NCBI GenBank assembly: GCA_947034895.1
Contig: OX344763.1
Location: forward strand, 47,987,025-48,051,024
Origin: Rhytidiadelphus loreus
Taxonomy: Eukaryota; Streptophyta; Bryopsida; Hypnales; Hylocomiaceae
Length of the DNA: 64,000 nt
Direction: 5' to 3'
The notes beneath the pieces are model-generated. The model searched no databases and was not told the DNA's origin. It saw nothing but the letters and a program-made list of their open reading frames with translations. Below, piece by piece: positions 22,736-33,253 of this stretch; within the stretch, counting starts at the first letter, position 1; every line of letters begins with the position of its first letter. The translations under genes were made by a program, and so were the position numbers.

Positions 22736-22902
22736 GGAAACTGGAATTTTCGAATGGCCATAACTTACTCAAATTTTGTCCAAACTGGGCATATGAGGTG
22801 TTTTTTGACATCTACGGAATCTGTAGATGTCAAAAAACACCTCATATGCCCAATTTGGACAAAATTTGAGTAAGTTATGGCCATTCGAAAATTCCAGTTT
22901 TC
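22736..22902 (-). repeat. Near-perfect 80-bp inverted repeat with 7-bp loop
   Basis: Arms 22736-22815 and 22823-22902 are reverse complements with only one or two differences; the loop is GGAATCT. The arms carry GGCCATAACTTACTCAAA and its complement. It lies between the 5' end of C3 and the TATA box (minus strand), i.e. in the presumed upstream region. It could form a cruciform or, if transcribed, a long hairpin. Confidence 0.95.
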
Positions 22903-23480
22903 CAATATGTGGTGCAGATCATCTCGAACCGCGCTGATTTGCATACTCCCAAAATCATGGAATTCTCCCAAAATAACGAATATTGTGTTTCCGGTCCAAA
23001 CAGATTCCGTATCAGACTAGAATCCGGTTAGTTCCCTAACAACAGTCCTAAACTAATTTTTGGTTCTACTTATCCCTAAACCGGATTGGTGTTCCTGCAG
23101 AGAACTTTCGCTCCAAATTTTAAGATAACTTTAACAAAATCAAAAATTCTCGTTGCGACATACGTCTAGTTGGACATTCTTTTATTTTCCCGGATAGGGA
23201 GAGGAACAAGATTATGACACTCCTCCTTGTTTCGAGATGGTGTTTGGGTTGTGGGATTTGAGAGGAAAAAGGTTTAGTGATAGTTGGCAAATGTAAACCA
23301 TTTCCGGCTTCAAATCCGATTATAGTGTGTTTTTGTGGGCTTCCACATCCTAATCCGGTCAGCCTCAGGAAACTACGGATAAATCTCTAGGGAACGATAC
23401 ACGAGTCACCCTAAAAGTGTTTTTAGTCATTTTTAAACGCTTACTAGGACAATTGTGCTTTCTTGTGCTATGACAGTAAA

Positions 23481-23908
23481 ATTCTTCCCATCCTTCGGTT
23501 CCATTCCGTTCAGAAACAACTCCGGTAAGGAAATGTCAGAGAGGTGGATCAAAGATCCGGTCAGCCTTTGGCTGCATTCCTCTATCTGGTCGACAGGCTC
23601 CCTTGCTCCCGTCATTGCCGTCTCCACCTGCTCGATGAAGTCGATCAGAATCCGAACCATCTGGGAACATGATAGCTTCTTGTCTTGGAGCCACCCTTCA
23701 TCGAACAGTCTAGCCTTGGCGGCCACTGTTTTGGATTCCCCAAATGTCGCCTTCACTTGCTTAGCGACCCTCTGTGTCTCTACCGCCATATCTCATGCGA
23801 CGGCCATGTCTTCCTTGAGGGCGAAAACCTCTGCCCTCAAGGCATCAACTTCATCCTGAAGTCAACGGATTTCTACCTCCCGTTCCGGTTCTCTTTCGGA
23901 TTGGTGAT
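23481..23908 (-). pseudogene. Unit C2 resumed: gag C-terminal half
   Basis: Minus-strand reading aligns with C3 gag: ATFGESKTVAAKARLFDEGW, DKKLSCSQMVRILIDFIEQ and VAVETQRVAKQVK match positions in C3. It is intact from about 23789 to 23481 in one frame, then continues on the other side of unit D at 15772. It is cut at 23908 by unit E, leaving GTGAT at 23904-23908 as the candidate target duplication. Confidence 0.85.
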
Positions 23909-26328
23909 TGTGGAAGTATGCAACATCTAAAGAAATAAAAAGAATAGGTAATAGAAGTAAAGTAGAGTAAAAATTTTCAAATTTTCCATATAGGATAGGG
24001 TATGGGGAGCCAAAAACAAGAAATAGAGAATAGGGTTTTCGTAGGAAGTCTTAAACAGTAATTAGGGTTATAGTGGAATCCAAAAACCCTAGCCGAAAAC
24101 CGGAAACTTCCGGCCGACTAGGCCCTAGAGCCTAATTCCGACTAGGGAACTTACAAGAACACCGACCCCGATACTACTTAATCCCCACTACCACCTTCAT
24201 TCTCCCTCTTTCTTACGCAGATTTATTGTGTAGCACTTAGTGAGTGAAAGTGTGGTGAGATAGAATCGCGCTAGGGAGAGAAAGGGAGGCTGGTGCTGAT
24301 CGCACCGAAAGGTAGGACGGAAGCCGGAAATGGCCGTAGTTATGGTGGGAGTTAGTGAACAGCAGAAACTGGGGATCACCGCCCGGATGATAAGTCCGGT
24401 TATCCCCGAGGATCCGGAATACCTCCAACAGCTAGAGGATGATTTGACGGAGATGGGATGTCTTGGATTCCTCAAATGACCCTGGACCATCCGGAATGAG
24501 GAGATGATTGAGGAGCTCATTTACGGAGCTCCCAATCAGTATCATTTGACCATCAGAGGTTGTCCGAAGTCCTGGACTATAGAGATGTGGGCAGGGGTCT
24601 ACTTTGTGTCTAGTAGAGGATCCGGATGGGCCGGGCGGACGGATAAGTTCGTTGTAGACAGTTTCCGGAACTCGGCCGATCCGAAAGAGGGATACGCCGC
24701 GGTAGATTGCTGGAACCTTAGAGATCAGCAACTACTAGAATTTCTGAGCCCCATCATGTATCCGGAAAAGCCCAACTGGATTACAATTACTCTAGCAAAT
24801 ATAGTTTTCGGAGCCCTAGGGGAGAGAAGACAGCCGACTCCTCGTCCCGTTAGCTAGGGGCTCATTATCCACTGCATCATGGATAAGTTAGCCGGAAATC
24901 TGGTGGGGAAGAAGTCCAGCCCCATAAGTTTGTATCTCCTGCATCTGTATTACATGCAAGAAATGCTCAGTGATCCGGAAACCATCACATACCGATAGGG
25001 AGAGAGCCAACTAAAGTACAGTCTCTCCGCGGAGCAAGATCCGGAAGCATCAGAGACCGAAGAAGAAGAGAAGCCAGGTTCGGAACGTGGTTCGCCGGAC
25101 AATCCGTCGTCCCGACGGAAGAGCACCAATTCGGCTGCGTGTAGGAAGAACGAGGTTCCGGAACCCTCAACTAGAACAAGACCTCTTCGAAGCAACGATC
25201 ACTTGGTTGAGGAGCCAAAAAGCAACCAATGAACGGATGGCGACATTGATCCGGAGCATCTACACAACATTAGAAGGTAGACGAGGCCATCAACAGGAGG
25301 CCGAATCTGGAGATGGTTCGACTACTGGAAGGGAAGATCCGGAGTTTGGAGCAAGAGCAGAACCATCTTCGGGATCGATCGGCATGGGCGGAAGCTGAGA
25401 TGAACACCGCCAACAAACGAGCGACGGAGGCGACGGAACTAGTCTGGAAGCTCAGGGACCTCATCGATCCGCCGGCGAATGTCATCACCAGATCCGCGCT
25501 TTGAAATAACCAAATGACTCGGGAGGGTCACATATCCGGAACAAAGGTGGTGAGGATCCTGGTCGACTTCGAAGCATGGATCGAGATAGCGCTCAAGGAG
25601 ATGCGGCAGTTGGTGAGCCACTTTGATCCACTGTTGGGGTTAGACACCTCAATATTTCTGGAAATTCCTAGAGGAGAGTTAACAGATGCAACACAGCTAA
25701 ACCTCGGCACACAAACCACAACCCAACCGGTACTTGCACCTGAAAGTTCCTCAGCACAGAAGGAAATCGCGGATGGAAGGAAGATTTCGGATCCGGTTTC
25801 GACACCTCGGACTACATCGGTAAACCTCTTTCCACCCCTTCATGTTTCTTCCGCAGCAGTTACGGAAGTAGTCGAAGTTCAGAGGGGGATTATCCAGAAT
25901 CCGGCACGGATCCATCCGCACGAATTCACGCACATGAGGCAACCAACGCCTCCACGTCCTCCGCCGTCAACCCCAACCGAAGTAGTGGACCTCACGAAGA
26001 AGAAGACGACGAGGCGGAAGATTGCCAACGATCTAGAAGAGATATTGGAGTTGGAGTCGAAGGAAGCGGAAACCAACTCCACTTCCGGCTCGGAGTATGT
26101 AGAGATGGATCCGGTCCCCTAAGAATCCAATCCACAACAAAGACCACTCCGACAAAGAAAGTCCGCCAATAATCGACAGCTCATGTTTCGAGGGGTGGCA
26201 CGACGTCGAAGAAGGCCCGAAAGGCTAGTGACTAGTTAAGGCAGTTAGTTTAATAGTTTTGGCTTTTTGCTTCCAGCGCGGTTTTTCTGGATGTGGGACC
26301 CCCTGTTCTAGAATTTTAAGATGTTAAT
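23909..26328 (+). mobile_element. Unit E, subfamily I, 5' part
   Basis: It starts TGTGGAAGTATGCAACATC as unit A does. Leader and gag-like ORF follow in the same order and spacing as in B. It ends at 26328 within the 3' untranslated part (compare GCTGTTCCAAAATTTTAGGA in B with TGTTCTAGAATTTTAAGATG here), where unit F starts; TTAAT at 26324-26328 is the candidate target duplication. Confidence 0.87.
24330..26235 (+). pseudogene. Gag-like ORF of unit E, with stops and frameshifts
   Basis: ATG at 24330. Reading in frame: QQKLGITARMI, MIEELIYGAPNQYHLTIRG, PKEGYAAVDCWNLRDQQLLE, LSPIMYPEKPNWITITLANI, then an acidic region; the frame changes near 25087-25140 and again near 25310. The C-terminal half (from 25313: KIRSLEQEQNHLRDRSAWAE, MNTANKRATEATELVWKLRD, LTKKKTTRRK) is well kept. 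At several places it has CAG or a sense codon where B has TAG, which makes it the useful comparison for stop-codon decay. A serine-rich STSGSEYVEMD tract lies near the C-terminus. Confidence 0.75.
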
Positions 26329-26558
26329 TGTCATACGTGCAATACGGTAGTAAGCGCTCTTAGCCACAACCACGTAGTAAGATGACACGGAATATCGTCC
26401 CAGGGAACCCCAAAGGGTGTTCTAAACTCCTTCTTATCCGGTTTAATATAAATCACTCCAAATTTCACTCTTTTTCTTAAATTCTACTACTTTCTGGACT
26501 CACTACCAGATCCAGATCTCACCCGTCACTAGATCCGTAACTCCCAACCGGTTTGTTG

Positions 26559-26629
26559 TACCTCTATTTTACCCTCAGAGTGTCCTCACTTGCTCTTTTA
26601 CGAAGGGTAGGGACCTCACCACTCCTTGT
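26559..26629 (-). promoter_or_regulatory. Conserved 3' element of F
   Basis: Minus strand: ACAAGGAGTGGTGAGGTCCC, TACCCTTCGTAAAAGAGCAAG, TGAGGACACTCTGAGGGTAA then AATAGAGGTA. This and the G copy define the full block of about 70 nt. Confidence 0.65.
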
Positions 26630-27433
26630 TCTCACACAAACTCTAACTTCCTAATGACACGGACACACAATTACTTTCCGTTATAAACAAGGTACGGACT
26701 AGTCCACTTTCACAACTCCCGGAATATTCCAAAAGTAGGTCACTCAGAATACAACCCGTCCCTCCTTATTACAACGACAGATACAGAACCACCCGAAAAT
26801 TGAGAGGGGGGTCTGGTACTAGGACTGGACTTGATCCGTAGGTCGACAGACCTCCGGGTGAGTGGGGGTTTTCCACAGACGGTTGCTTATCTCTGTGCAG
26901 AACCCTCCCCGACCTTCTGGACTCACACCCACACCACTAACTCCGGATTACGCAAAGCTCCTCCTTCACAATTCTAAATCCCTTCCCTAGACTCACACTA
27001 TTTTAACAAATCCGATAGAACTCCAAATCTGGATTCTTTCTTACCACCTCTCTACTCTTCAACCCAAACCTTCAAATATGCCCCTAACACCCTTATACAC
27101 ACAAGGAAAAGTAAAGCAAGGACATACATGAAAAACTTAAGTAATGAGTAAAAAGACAGATAATGCAAAACTATATTTACTACTCAGAAAATGGAATAGC
27201 AAGAAAAAGAATGAGGGACCACATGCGGGCCCTCCCTTTTAAAACAAAACTACATGCTGGAAATCACGTGATAAGAATTGCTCCGACCAATCCTAAACTA
27301 CCTTGAAAATCCGGGAGGATCAGATAATTGAATAAAAGTCTAGAAATCCGGGATCCAGATTCTACATGAAGACCCGGAATCCGGTCTTACAAAATCAACA
27401 ACTACCAAAACAACTAGTCTAACTTTAAACTAT

Positions 27434-27702
27434 CTATTTACCCTTCCTTTGCTTCTTGGAATTGCTATCAAACCCTAACTGTCCCCGAGTGTTTGGCTTC
27501 CCTTGTGGTGTTTGGAGGGACGCCCGGGTGATGATTGAGGTCTTCCGGGGTGGAGGACTATCTGACTCCGTGTCATCCGTATGGATTAGGGATTTGTCCA
27601 CCTTGTCCAAGGATTTTGGATCTTCCTCCACCTCCACTTCCTCTGAAATCTCTATGTGGATAGGATCCGGTTTAGGAGCTGGGTTGGGTAGAGGAGTATG
27701 TA
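27434..27702 (-). pseudogene. Gag-like C-terminus of unit F
   Basis: Minus-strand frame reading PNPAPKPDPIHIEISEEVEV, then EEDPKSLDKVDKSLIHTDD, PRKTSIITRASLQTPQGK and a basic KKQRKGK tail. It matches G at 32100-32390 almost residue for residue, without the two stops that G has there (QGK where G has a TAA; RGQLG where G has TAG). The upstream half is absent because the CACTA element enters at 27703. Confidence 0.8.
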
Positions 27703-27770
27703 CACTATACGAGAACATGGTAAAAAAAAACCGTAGTAAATTTTCCAATACGGTTTTTTCGGTCACTTGT
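27703..27770 (+). mobile_element. CACTA (En/Spm) terminus
   Basis: The sequence CACTATACGAGAACATGG starts exactly where homology to the subfamily IV gag stops; the three bases before it (GTA) are the candidate 3-bp duplication. It is followed by a small inverted repeat, AAAAAACCGTA...TACGGTTTTTT (27731-27767). I did not find the opposite terminus (CCATGTTCTCGTATAGTG) in the window, so the element is probably longer than 36 kb including insertions, or its other end has been lost. Confidence 0.75.
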
Positions 27771-27940
27771 TTGTAACAATTGGTTTATCTGCGATTCTCC
27801 GTAATTTATGCGGTAGTCACTCAATTCTTTAACTGTCGCACGCTCATCTGTTCCTGTGTACAATTAATAGAGCCTTCGGAAACGCTTGCATGTACTTCAG
27901 CGTGCCAAATTTTTATGTATAGTAACATTGATCTAGCGAT

Positions 27941-27947
<7 letters not shown>

Positions 27948-28003
<56 letters not shown>
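27948..28003. repeat. (TA)n microsatellite
   Basis: An uninterrupted run of about 28 TA dinucleotides inside the CACTA terminal region. Confidence 0.97.
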
Positions 28004-28004
<1 letters not shown>

Positions 28005-28379
28005 CGGTAGAACACTTGAATATCTAAATTTGTCAAATAAAAAAAGTTGCACACACTGCTTAGTTTATTCAACCGTTGTACATACGTGTAGTCCATTGAC
28101 GTAGTTTTCATTACTTACTTTCGTGTACAGAACAATCATACAGAAATGAGATGGACATGCGATTGCTCTGGCATACACAATTAAGCACGCACTCATATAT
28201 ATATAGTATATACATACATAGATCGACTAGCTGCAAATGTAGTCAGGTCATTGAAGCACGGAGACTGCAGATCGACGTATTGCATGTTCACTTGCAAACG
28301 TTGTATATATGTGTCCGCTTTAATATATTGCAAGCGTAATTTGCTTCCGCGGACTACGTACAAGTGCGCACTCACTGTA

Positions 28380-28790
28380 ATATTACTCCCACATTCGCTT
28401 CCAGAAGTAGTCCACTTTCACTACGCTTACACGTGTACTCAACTTCCACTCCCTTCAAATCGTACTCGAATACCATTACGCTTGCAGTCTTCATTAATTA
28501 GTTGAATTTGAATATGCTTGCACTCGTAGTTGACTTCCATTACAACTGCACTTGTACTTGATTTCGACTACAAGTTGCACTACTTCTTCACTTCGACTAC
28601 CACTTACAACAGTAGTCGACGTGAAGAACCTCTTGCACTGGTAGTCAACGTCAACTACCTCTTCCACTGGTAGTCGACATCTAGTTCCACTTCTAATCGT
28701 AGTCGATTCCCATTACAAGTTGCACTTGTATTAGTCTTCGACTACAAGTTGTTCATACTCAACTTCCTATACAAGTTGCAATCGCAGTGA
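28380..28790 (+). repeat. CACTA subterminal repeat cluster
   Basis: Short motifs recur many times in both orientations: ACTTCCACT, CTACAAGTTGCACT, GGTAGTCGAC and CTTCGACTAC. Such clusters beside the ends are the binding sites of the TNPA-type protein in the En/Spm family, so this supports the terminus call at 27703. Confidence 0.65.
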
Positions 28791-30690
28791 ATGCAGAAGG
28801 CAAGATCCACTTGCACTACAAGCGCTGACATTATGCAGCTCTAATTCATAAGTCCACAAACTTGTACTTCATTGGCTTCAGATATGTACACACACAGTCG
28901 TCATTCACTTCCACTATGTGCAAGTCATCTTTTTACGATTTCAACACAGTCATGTAAAAATCGCAATTGTAATATTATGTACAATGAGCAAAAGTCCGTA
29001 GTCGAACCTCGCAACGACAATATGCATAGTTTCACATGTCCAATGTCATTCGGTTTCTGAAATACAGTAATACATGAATAGCCCGACATGCAAGACATCA
29101 AACTTTCCAGGTTGCACGATCTTCTTGTACATATATATACAAGTGGATTGACATTACAGCAGCCCCTACGCATGCAGTACACGTACACTCCCATTCGTGC
29201 ACGTAACACTTAATCCACCAAACCAACCACTTACAGTCCATGTTATATGCCATAGTCTATGAAGTGTGCGACGTTAGACTCCGTCACGGCTCAGAATAAA
29301 AATTCATGTACGCATACAATAACCCCATATGTACTCACAGAACTTCAATGAAAGTACTATACGTAATCACCTGGACACTTGCATTACACGATGAGCAGTT
29401 CCATGGAAGCGACTATATCTACACAGTACTCTTCATATTTAATGGAGTATTCAGGTCTTCTTCCTCTTCCCAATACTTCATCAACGAATTCGGTATGCAA
29501 GAATTCCCTCAAAAAACCGTCGACATTTGAATTTCATTACAATGTCACTTCGCATATAAAATTCTTCCAACGCTTTCTACAGATTTCACCGAATTTTTCT
29601 TAAATACTGATTCTTTCCACCATGATTTGCAATAACTTCTCTGTACACAATCCAATGCACATAAAAATACATGAAGACGTCATGATTCATAACGCAAGTC
29701 ATTCCTTCATTACCACATACGCATGCCTGCATCAGCTATGACTGAAATCAACATTTTCCTACAATACCGCTCAATATAAAAGTTTGCCAAAAAGTTGTAA
29801 TGCGCTCCATCTTCATTTCAGATGTACTCACAACATCTAAATATTCACCTCCCTCCAAAGACACCGCCAATTTCCAAAAAGCATCGACAACGTGCATGCG
29901 CTTTCCTTGTCAAAGACATTGCCAATTTCTAAAAAGTGACAATGACAAGGCGTAAAATAATTATGAAATTCAAATTCCGTGAAAATAAAAATAAATAAAA
30001 ACAAACATAACCAATGCGGATGAAGTAATGCGCTTCTCTGTCGTCCTGCACGAGCAATCCTCAATTGAATGTAAAAATATCATACCTCCAATTACGCCAA
30101 CAGAACTTCAAAAGTGAAAGGAATGCACTCCCCTCATTATACAGTCAAGCGCCATAGCCTTCGCTGTCACCGACTTGCATCAACACTAATAATGACAATG
30201 ACTGACGACATACGACTCAAATACAGATTAGTATACTGTCGGTCCGTACATACAATGCATGATTCCATTCGCCTTCAACCTTCAAAGCATCTTTTCTATT
30301 GGAACCCACGTACTGTTAGTAATACAAAATTTGTATTCTGAAAAATGATTATTTTTTCCGTATACCAGTGCACATTAGCGGATCAGAGCATCATAAACCA
30401 TAGATGAGTGAAGTATAAAAATACGTTCTTTACTGAAATCGTTTGCTACCTATATAAGTAAACAAAGGAAAATTACGGGATGACGTTCACAAGACAAGCA
30501 ACGCACCAATATAACACGCACTGTGACATTTCCACACTACTAACATCTTCTATAACATTTTCCCGTATACACATATTACAGATGTCTATTCTTCAACAAG
30601 TTCTTATGATTCTGCAATACTAGACCCATGACTTTCATTCCCTCTGAGCGCTTCTATATACTTTAGAAACGCTTGCACTCGGTAAAACGT
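28791..30690. other. CACTA internal AT-rich sequence, no gene seen
   Basis: Short ORFs on both strands, none conserved or motif-bearing. The style (many ACTTC, CATTC, TACGT words) matches the rest of 33.5-45 kb, so I assign it to the same CACTA element. Confidence 0.5.
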
Positions 30691-30696
30691 TACCTG

Positions 30697-30824
30697 ATGA
30701 TTGGCCCTTCCTCATATCCTTCACGACAACAAACTTCTTCTTGGGATCTTTTTTTCGGATGCTGTCCTCGAAGTCTGATTCACTGTCTTCAGTTTCTTCA
30801 AAAAATGGAAACGGATTCGCCACC
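30697..30824 (-). pseudogene. Exon of the Ptta/En-Spm type gene, split by unit G
   Basis: Minus-strand reading NPFPFFEETEDSESDFEDSI followed by RKKDPKKKFVVVKD, ending at a plausible donor GTAACG. The 5' side continues on the far side of G: minus strand from 33522 down to 33485 reads LKGKTKTEV, and joining across G keeps one frame. So G landed in coding sequence of this gene. Acidic then basic composition is typical of a nuclear protein; no domain recognised in this exon itself. Confidence 0.55.
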
Positions 30825-32390
30825 CGGACGGACCAGTATCACCAGTTCATCAATCTGCCGCACGCGAAGGAAGGCTACGCCATCAAGGATTGCCGAGACG
30901 AGAGGCACAAGCGGCAGCTGTGTTTCCTTCTTCCGATCCTGTACCTAGACAAGAGTTCCCAGGTTACGGTCACGATGGCCAACACCATCTTCGGGGCATT
31001 CCAGGACCAGGTCGTTCACTGGGGACGGGTCGTGGCAAGTGTAGTGGGGAGATGCACTGAAAACTTGGCCAAGAACAAGCCGAACCCGCTCAGCATCTAT
31101 CTCCTCCACATGTACCAACACCAGGAACTACTGACGGAAGACGAGGCAACGGATTACGAGACCGGGTTGATCATGCTCCAGTGCAACTACTCGGATGATG
31201 AGGAGCTGGAGACGCAGGAGTCGGAGAACGAAGATGAGGACGTCAAATCGGAAGGGAAGGACAATCCGGTGGAGTCAGAAGAGAAGGTACCCAAGAAAGA
31301 GAAGGAAGATCGGGAGGGGACATCTGCAATTCGGAGACGGAAGTCTATGGATTTGGCAGCCAGAGGTAAACTTTCGGGTCCTTCCCTTACACAAGATGTG
31401 AAAACCTGAGAAGGTCCGTGCTTCTTCGAATGCGGGGAAGAGTGGATCCGGACCGCGAAGTTCTACCATGACAGACTCGTGGACATTGTGCTGCGGTCCG
31501 CGGAGATGATGCATTGCGAATCGGAGAACCTACTGAATGTACTGAAGACGCTGCCGCTAGAGTTGGAATGGAACGAGATGAGGATGGAGATCCAGAACCT
31601 GAAGACAAAACGGGACGAGCTCAAGGGGAAGCTAAGCTGGACGGAAGGGGAGCTACACCAGTCTCAGGAGGCGACACACAAGGCCTACCAGGCTTTCCAG
31701 ACATTCCAGAAATGGATGGTGAGTCCGGCCAACCTCTACAACAAGGCCACTCTCTATGATGAAATGCAGAAGACATTCGCAGCCCTCACCAATACCAAGA
31801 TCGTCCGGGTGATGGTGGAAATGTCGGGCAGAATGGAGGCGTCGTTGAAGGAGTTCCGGTCCATGATGGCGAACATGGATCCGAACAAGCCCCTCAACTT
31901 CGGTGGTTTTCCGAAAGTCCCGGATATCATCAACACTCCGCCAACGCAACCCCCAATCTCACCCGCGAAATGGACAGGTCAGTTTGGGTCTCTGCTCAAC
32001 ATCGTCAACGCAGGAGGGTAGAGTCCCGTATTTCCGGATCTAGGGATGCCGGTCCGGAGTAGCTTGGACGCCCGAATCGAGCTTGTGCAAAATCCGGCGC
32101 GCACACACCCGAAGCAGTTTGAAGATATTGAACCCCCTCCGCCTGCACCAATGCCTATGCCGGATCCGATTCCCATTGAGATCTCAGAGGAGGTAGAAGT
32201 AGAGGAGGACCCGCAGTCGTTGGAGAAGGTGGACCGGTCTTTAGTCCACACGGACGAGACGGATTCCGACAGTCCTCCAGTTCGGAAGACGTCCATTATC
32301 ACCCGGGCATCACTCCGGACACCCTAAGGCAAGACTAGCACTCGGGGGTAGCTAGGGTTTGATAGTAGTTCAAAGAAACCGCGTAAGGGA
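30825..32390 (+). pseudogene. Gag-like ORF of unit G, N-terminally deleted
   Basis: One plus-strand frame from 30825 to about 32390. Motifs: KEGYAIKDCRDERHKRQLCF, LPILYLDKSSQVTVTMANTI, FGAFQDQVVHW, NPLSIYLLHMYQHQELL, an acidic EENEDED-like region, KSMDLAARGK, a long helical part (31479-31900) and the IEISEEVEVEED tail shared with F. Stops: TGA near 31408, TAG near 32020, TAA near 32325 and TAG near 32347; the last two are CAA and CAG in F. Compared with C3, all the core positions are present. Confidence 0.78.
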
Positions 32391-32644
32391 AAGAAGGTAG
32401 TTAGACTGATAGTTTTTCAGTTATCATTTTGTTAGACTAGGAGTTCCGGGTCTTTGTACAGAACTCGGATTCTGGATTTTCAGGCTGTAGTTTCAGTTAA
32501 CTTATCCGCCCGGACTTTTAGGGCAATTTAGGATTGGACGAAGTGGTACTTTCCACGGGTTTTCTGGCATGTTGTTTTTCTTTTAAAAGGAAGGGACCGC
32601 TTGTGGTCCCTCATTCCTTTTCTTGCTATTCCTTATTTTTGAGC

Positions 32645-32650
32645 AATAAA
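32645..32650 (+). terminator. Candidate poly(A) signal of unit G
   Basis: AATAAA in a T-rich setting about 260 bp after the gag frame, preceded by the block GCTTGTGGTCCCTCATTCC that is shared with B near 12690. Confidence 0.35.
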
Positions 32651-33183
32651 TATATGTTTGCAGTTTATTGTCTTTTTACTCATTGCCTTAGTTTTTTTTC
32701 ATGTGGGTCCTTGCTTTCCTTTTTCCCTTGGATATTTAAGGTTGTTAGGCGCATACTTGAAGGTTTTGGCTAAAAGGAGGAGTCCGGATTCAGGGTTTCC
32801 CGGGTTTGTGAACTGTGTGTTTGTCTAGGGAAGGGATTTAGAACTGTGAAGGAGTTGTGCGGAGTCCGGCATTGGTGGTGTGGGTGCAAGTCCGGAAGGC
32901 CAGGAAGGTTTTCGTGCGGAGATAAGCAACCGTCTTGGGAAAAACCCCACTCACCCAGAAAGCTCCGCCAGTTTACAACACAAGTTGGAGTTCTGGTACT
33001 GGACCCCGTCTCAATTTCCGGGTAAGTTATGTATCAATCGTTGTAGCAAGGGGGTCGGGTTGTATTCTGAGTGACCTGCTTCTGGAGGAATCCAAAGTTG
33101 TGAGGGTGAGCCAATCTATACTTTGTTTATGACGGAAAGTTCTTTGGGTCCATGTCATTAGGAAGTTAGAGTTAAAGTGAGAT

Positions 33184-33253
33184 ACAAGGAGTGGTGCTAT
33201 CCCTACCCTTCCTAAAAAGTAAGTGAGGACCCTTTGAGGGTAAAACAGAGGTA
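33184..33253 (+). promoter_or_regulatory. Conserved 3' element of G
   Basis: ACAAGGAGTGGTGCTATCCC, TACCCTTCC, AAGTAAGTGAGGACCCTTTG and AGGGTAAAACAGAGGTA. ACCCT-TTG-AGGGT can pair; B has ACCCT-CTA-AGGGT, so the stem is kept while the loop varies. Confidence 0.65.

Larger units (their letters stand above)
19306..23160 (-). mobile_element. Unit C3, complete TG...CA unit with 5-bp TSD (subfamily II)
   Basis: On the minus strand it runs from TGTCGCAACGAGAATTTTTG (23160) to CACTTGCTGCGACA (19306), 3855 bp, flanked by TACGT at 19301-19305 and 23161-23165. The termini form a 7-bp inverted repeat TGTCGCA...TGCGACA. There is no copy of either end elsewhere inside it, so no LTR pair. It holds a TATA box, a long hairpin, a 550-codon gag frame and the conserved 3' element, in that order. 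Inserted antisense into unit D. Confidence 0.92.
15773..23475 (+). mobile_element. Unit D, complete TG...CA unit with TSD, hit by C3 (subfamily III)
   Basis: It starts TGTGGGAACTTGAAATTAG and ends GTGCTATGACA, flanked by GTAAA at 15768-15772 and 23476-23480. C1 shows the empty site (GAAGGGTAAAACTCTTTCC near 14170) with one GTAAA. Removing C3 and its duplicated TACGT leaves about 3.84 kb. The 5' 230 bp and 3' 230 bp share only the first few bases (TGTGGGA near 23249) and nothing alignable beyond, so there is no LTR pair. It encodes a 651-codon gag-like frame. Confidence 0.88.
26329..27702 (-). mobile_element. Unit F, 3' part (subfamily IV)
   Basis: It starts TGTCATACGTGCAATACGG, the inverted 3' end, matching in reverse complement the 3' end of unit G at 33484. 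The reverse complement of 26340-26440 matches 33375-33480 (GGGACGATATTCCGTGTCATCTTACC). F is cut at 27702 by a CACTA terminus. Only the 3' untranslated part and gag C-terminus are present. Confidence 0.87.

Noticed and set aside
15773..23475. A degenerate LTR pair in unit D (TGTGGGA at 15773 and at 23249; TTTCTT...GACA near 15990 and at the 3' end)
   Set aside because: Only a few terminal bases agree; about 200 bp between them cannot be aligned, while the rest of D is only mildly decayed and the 5-bp duplication is perfect.
27821..28111. ORFs through the TA microsatellite and its flanks
   Set aside because: Tyr-Ile repeats on both strands are the translation of (TA)n, not a gene.
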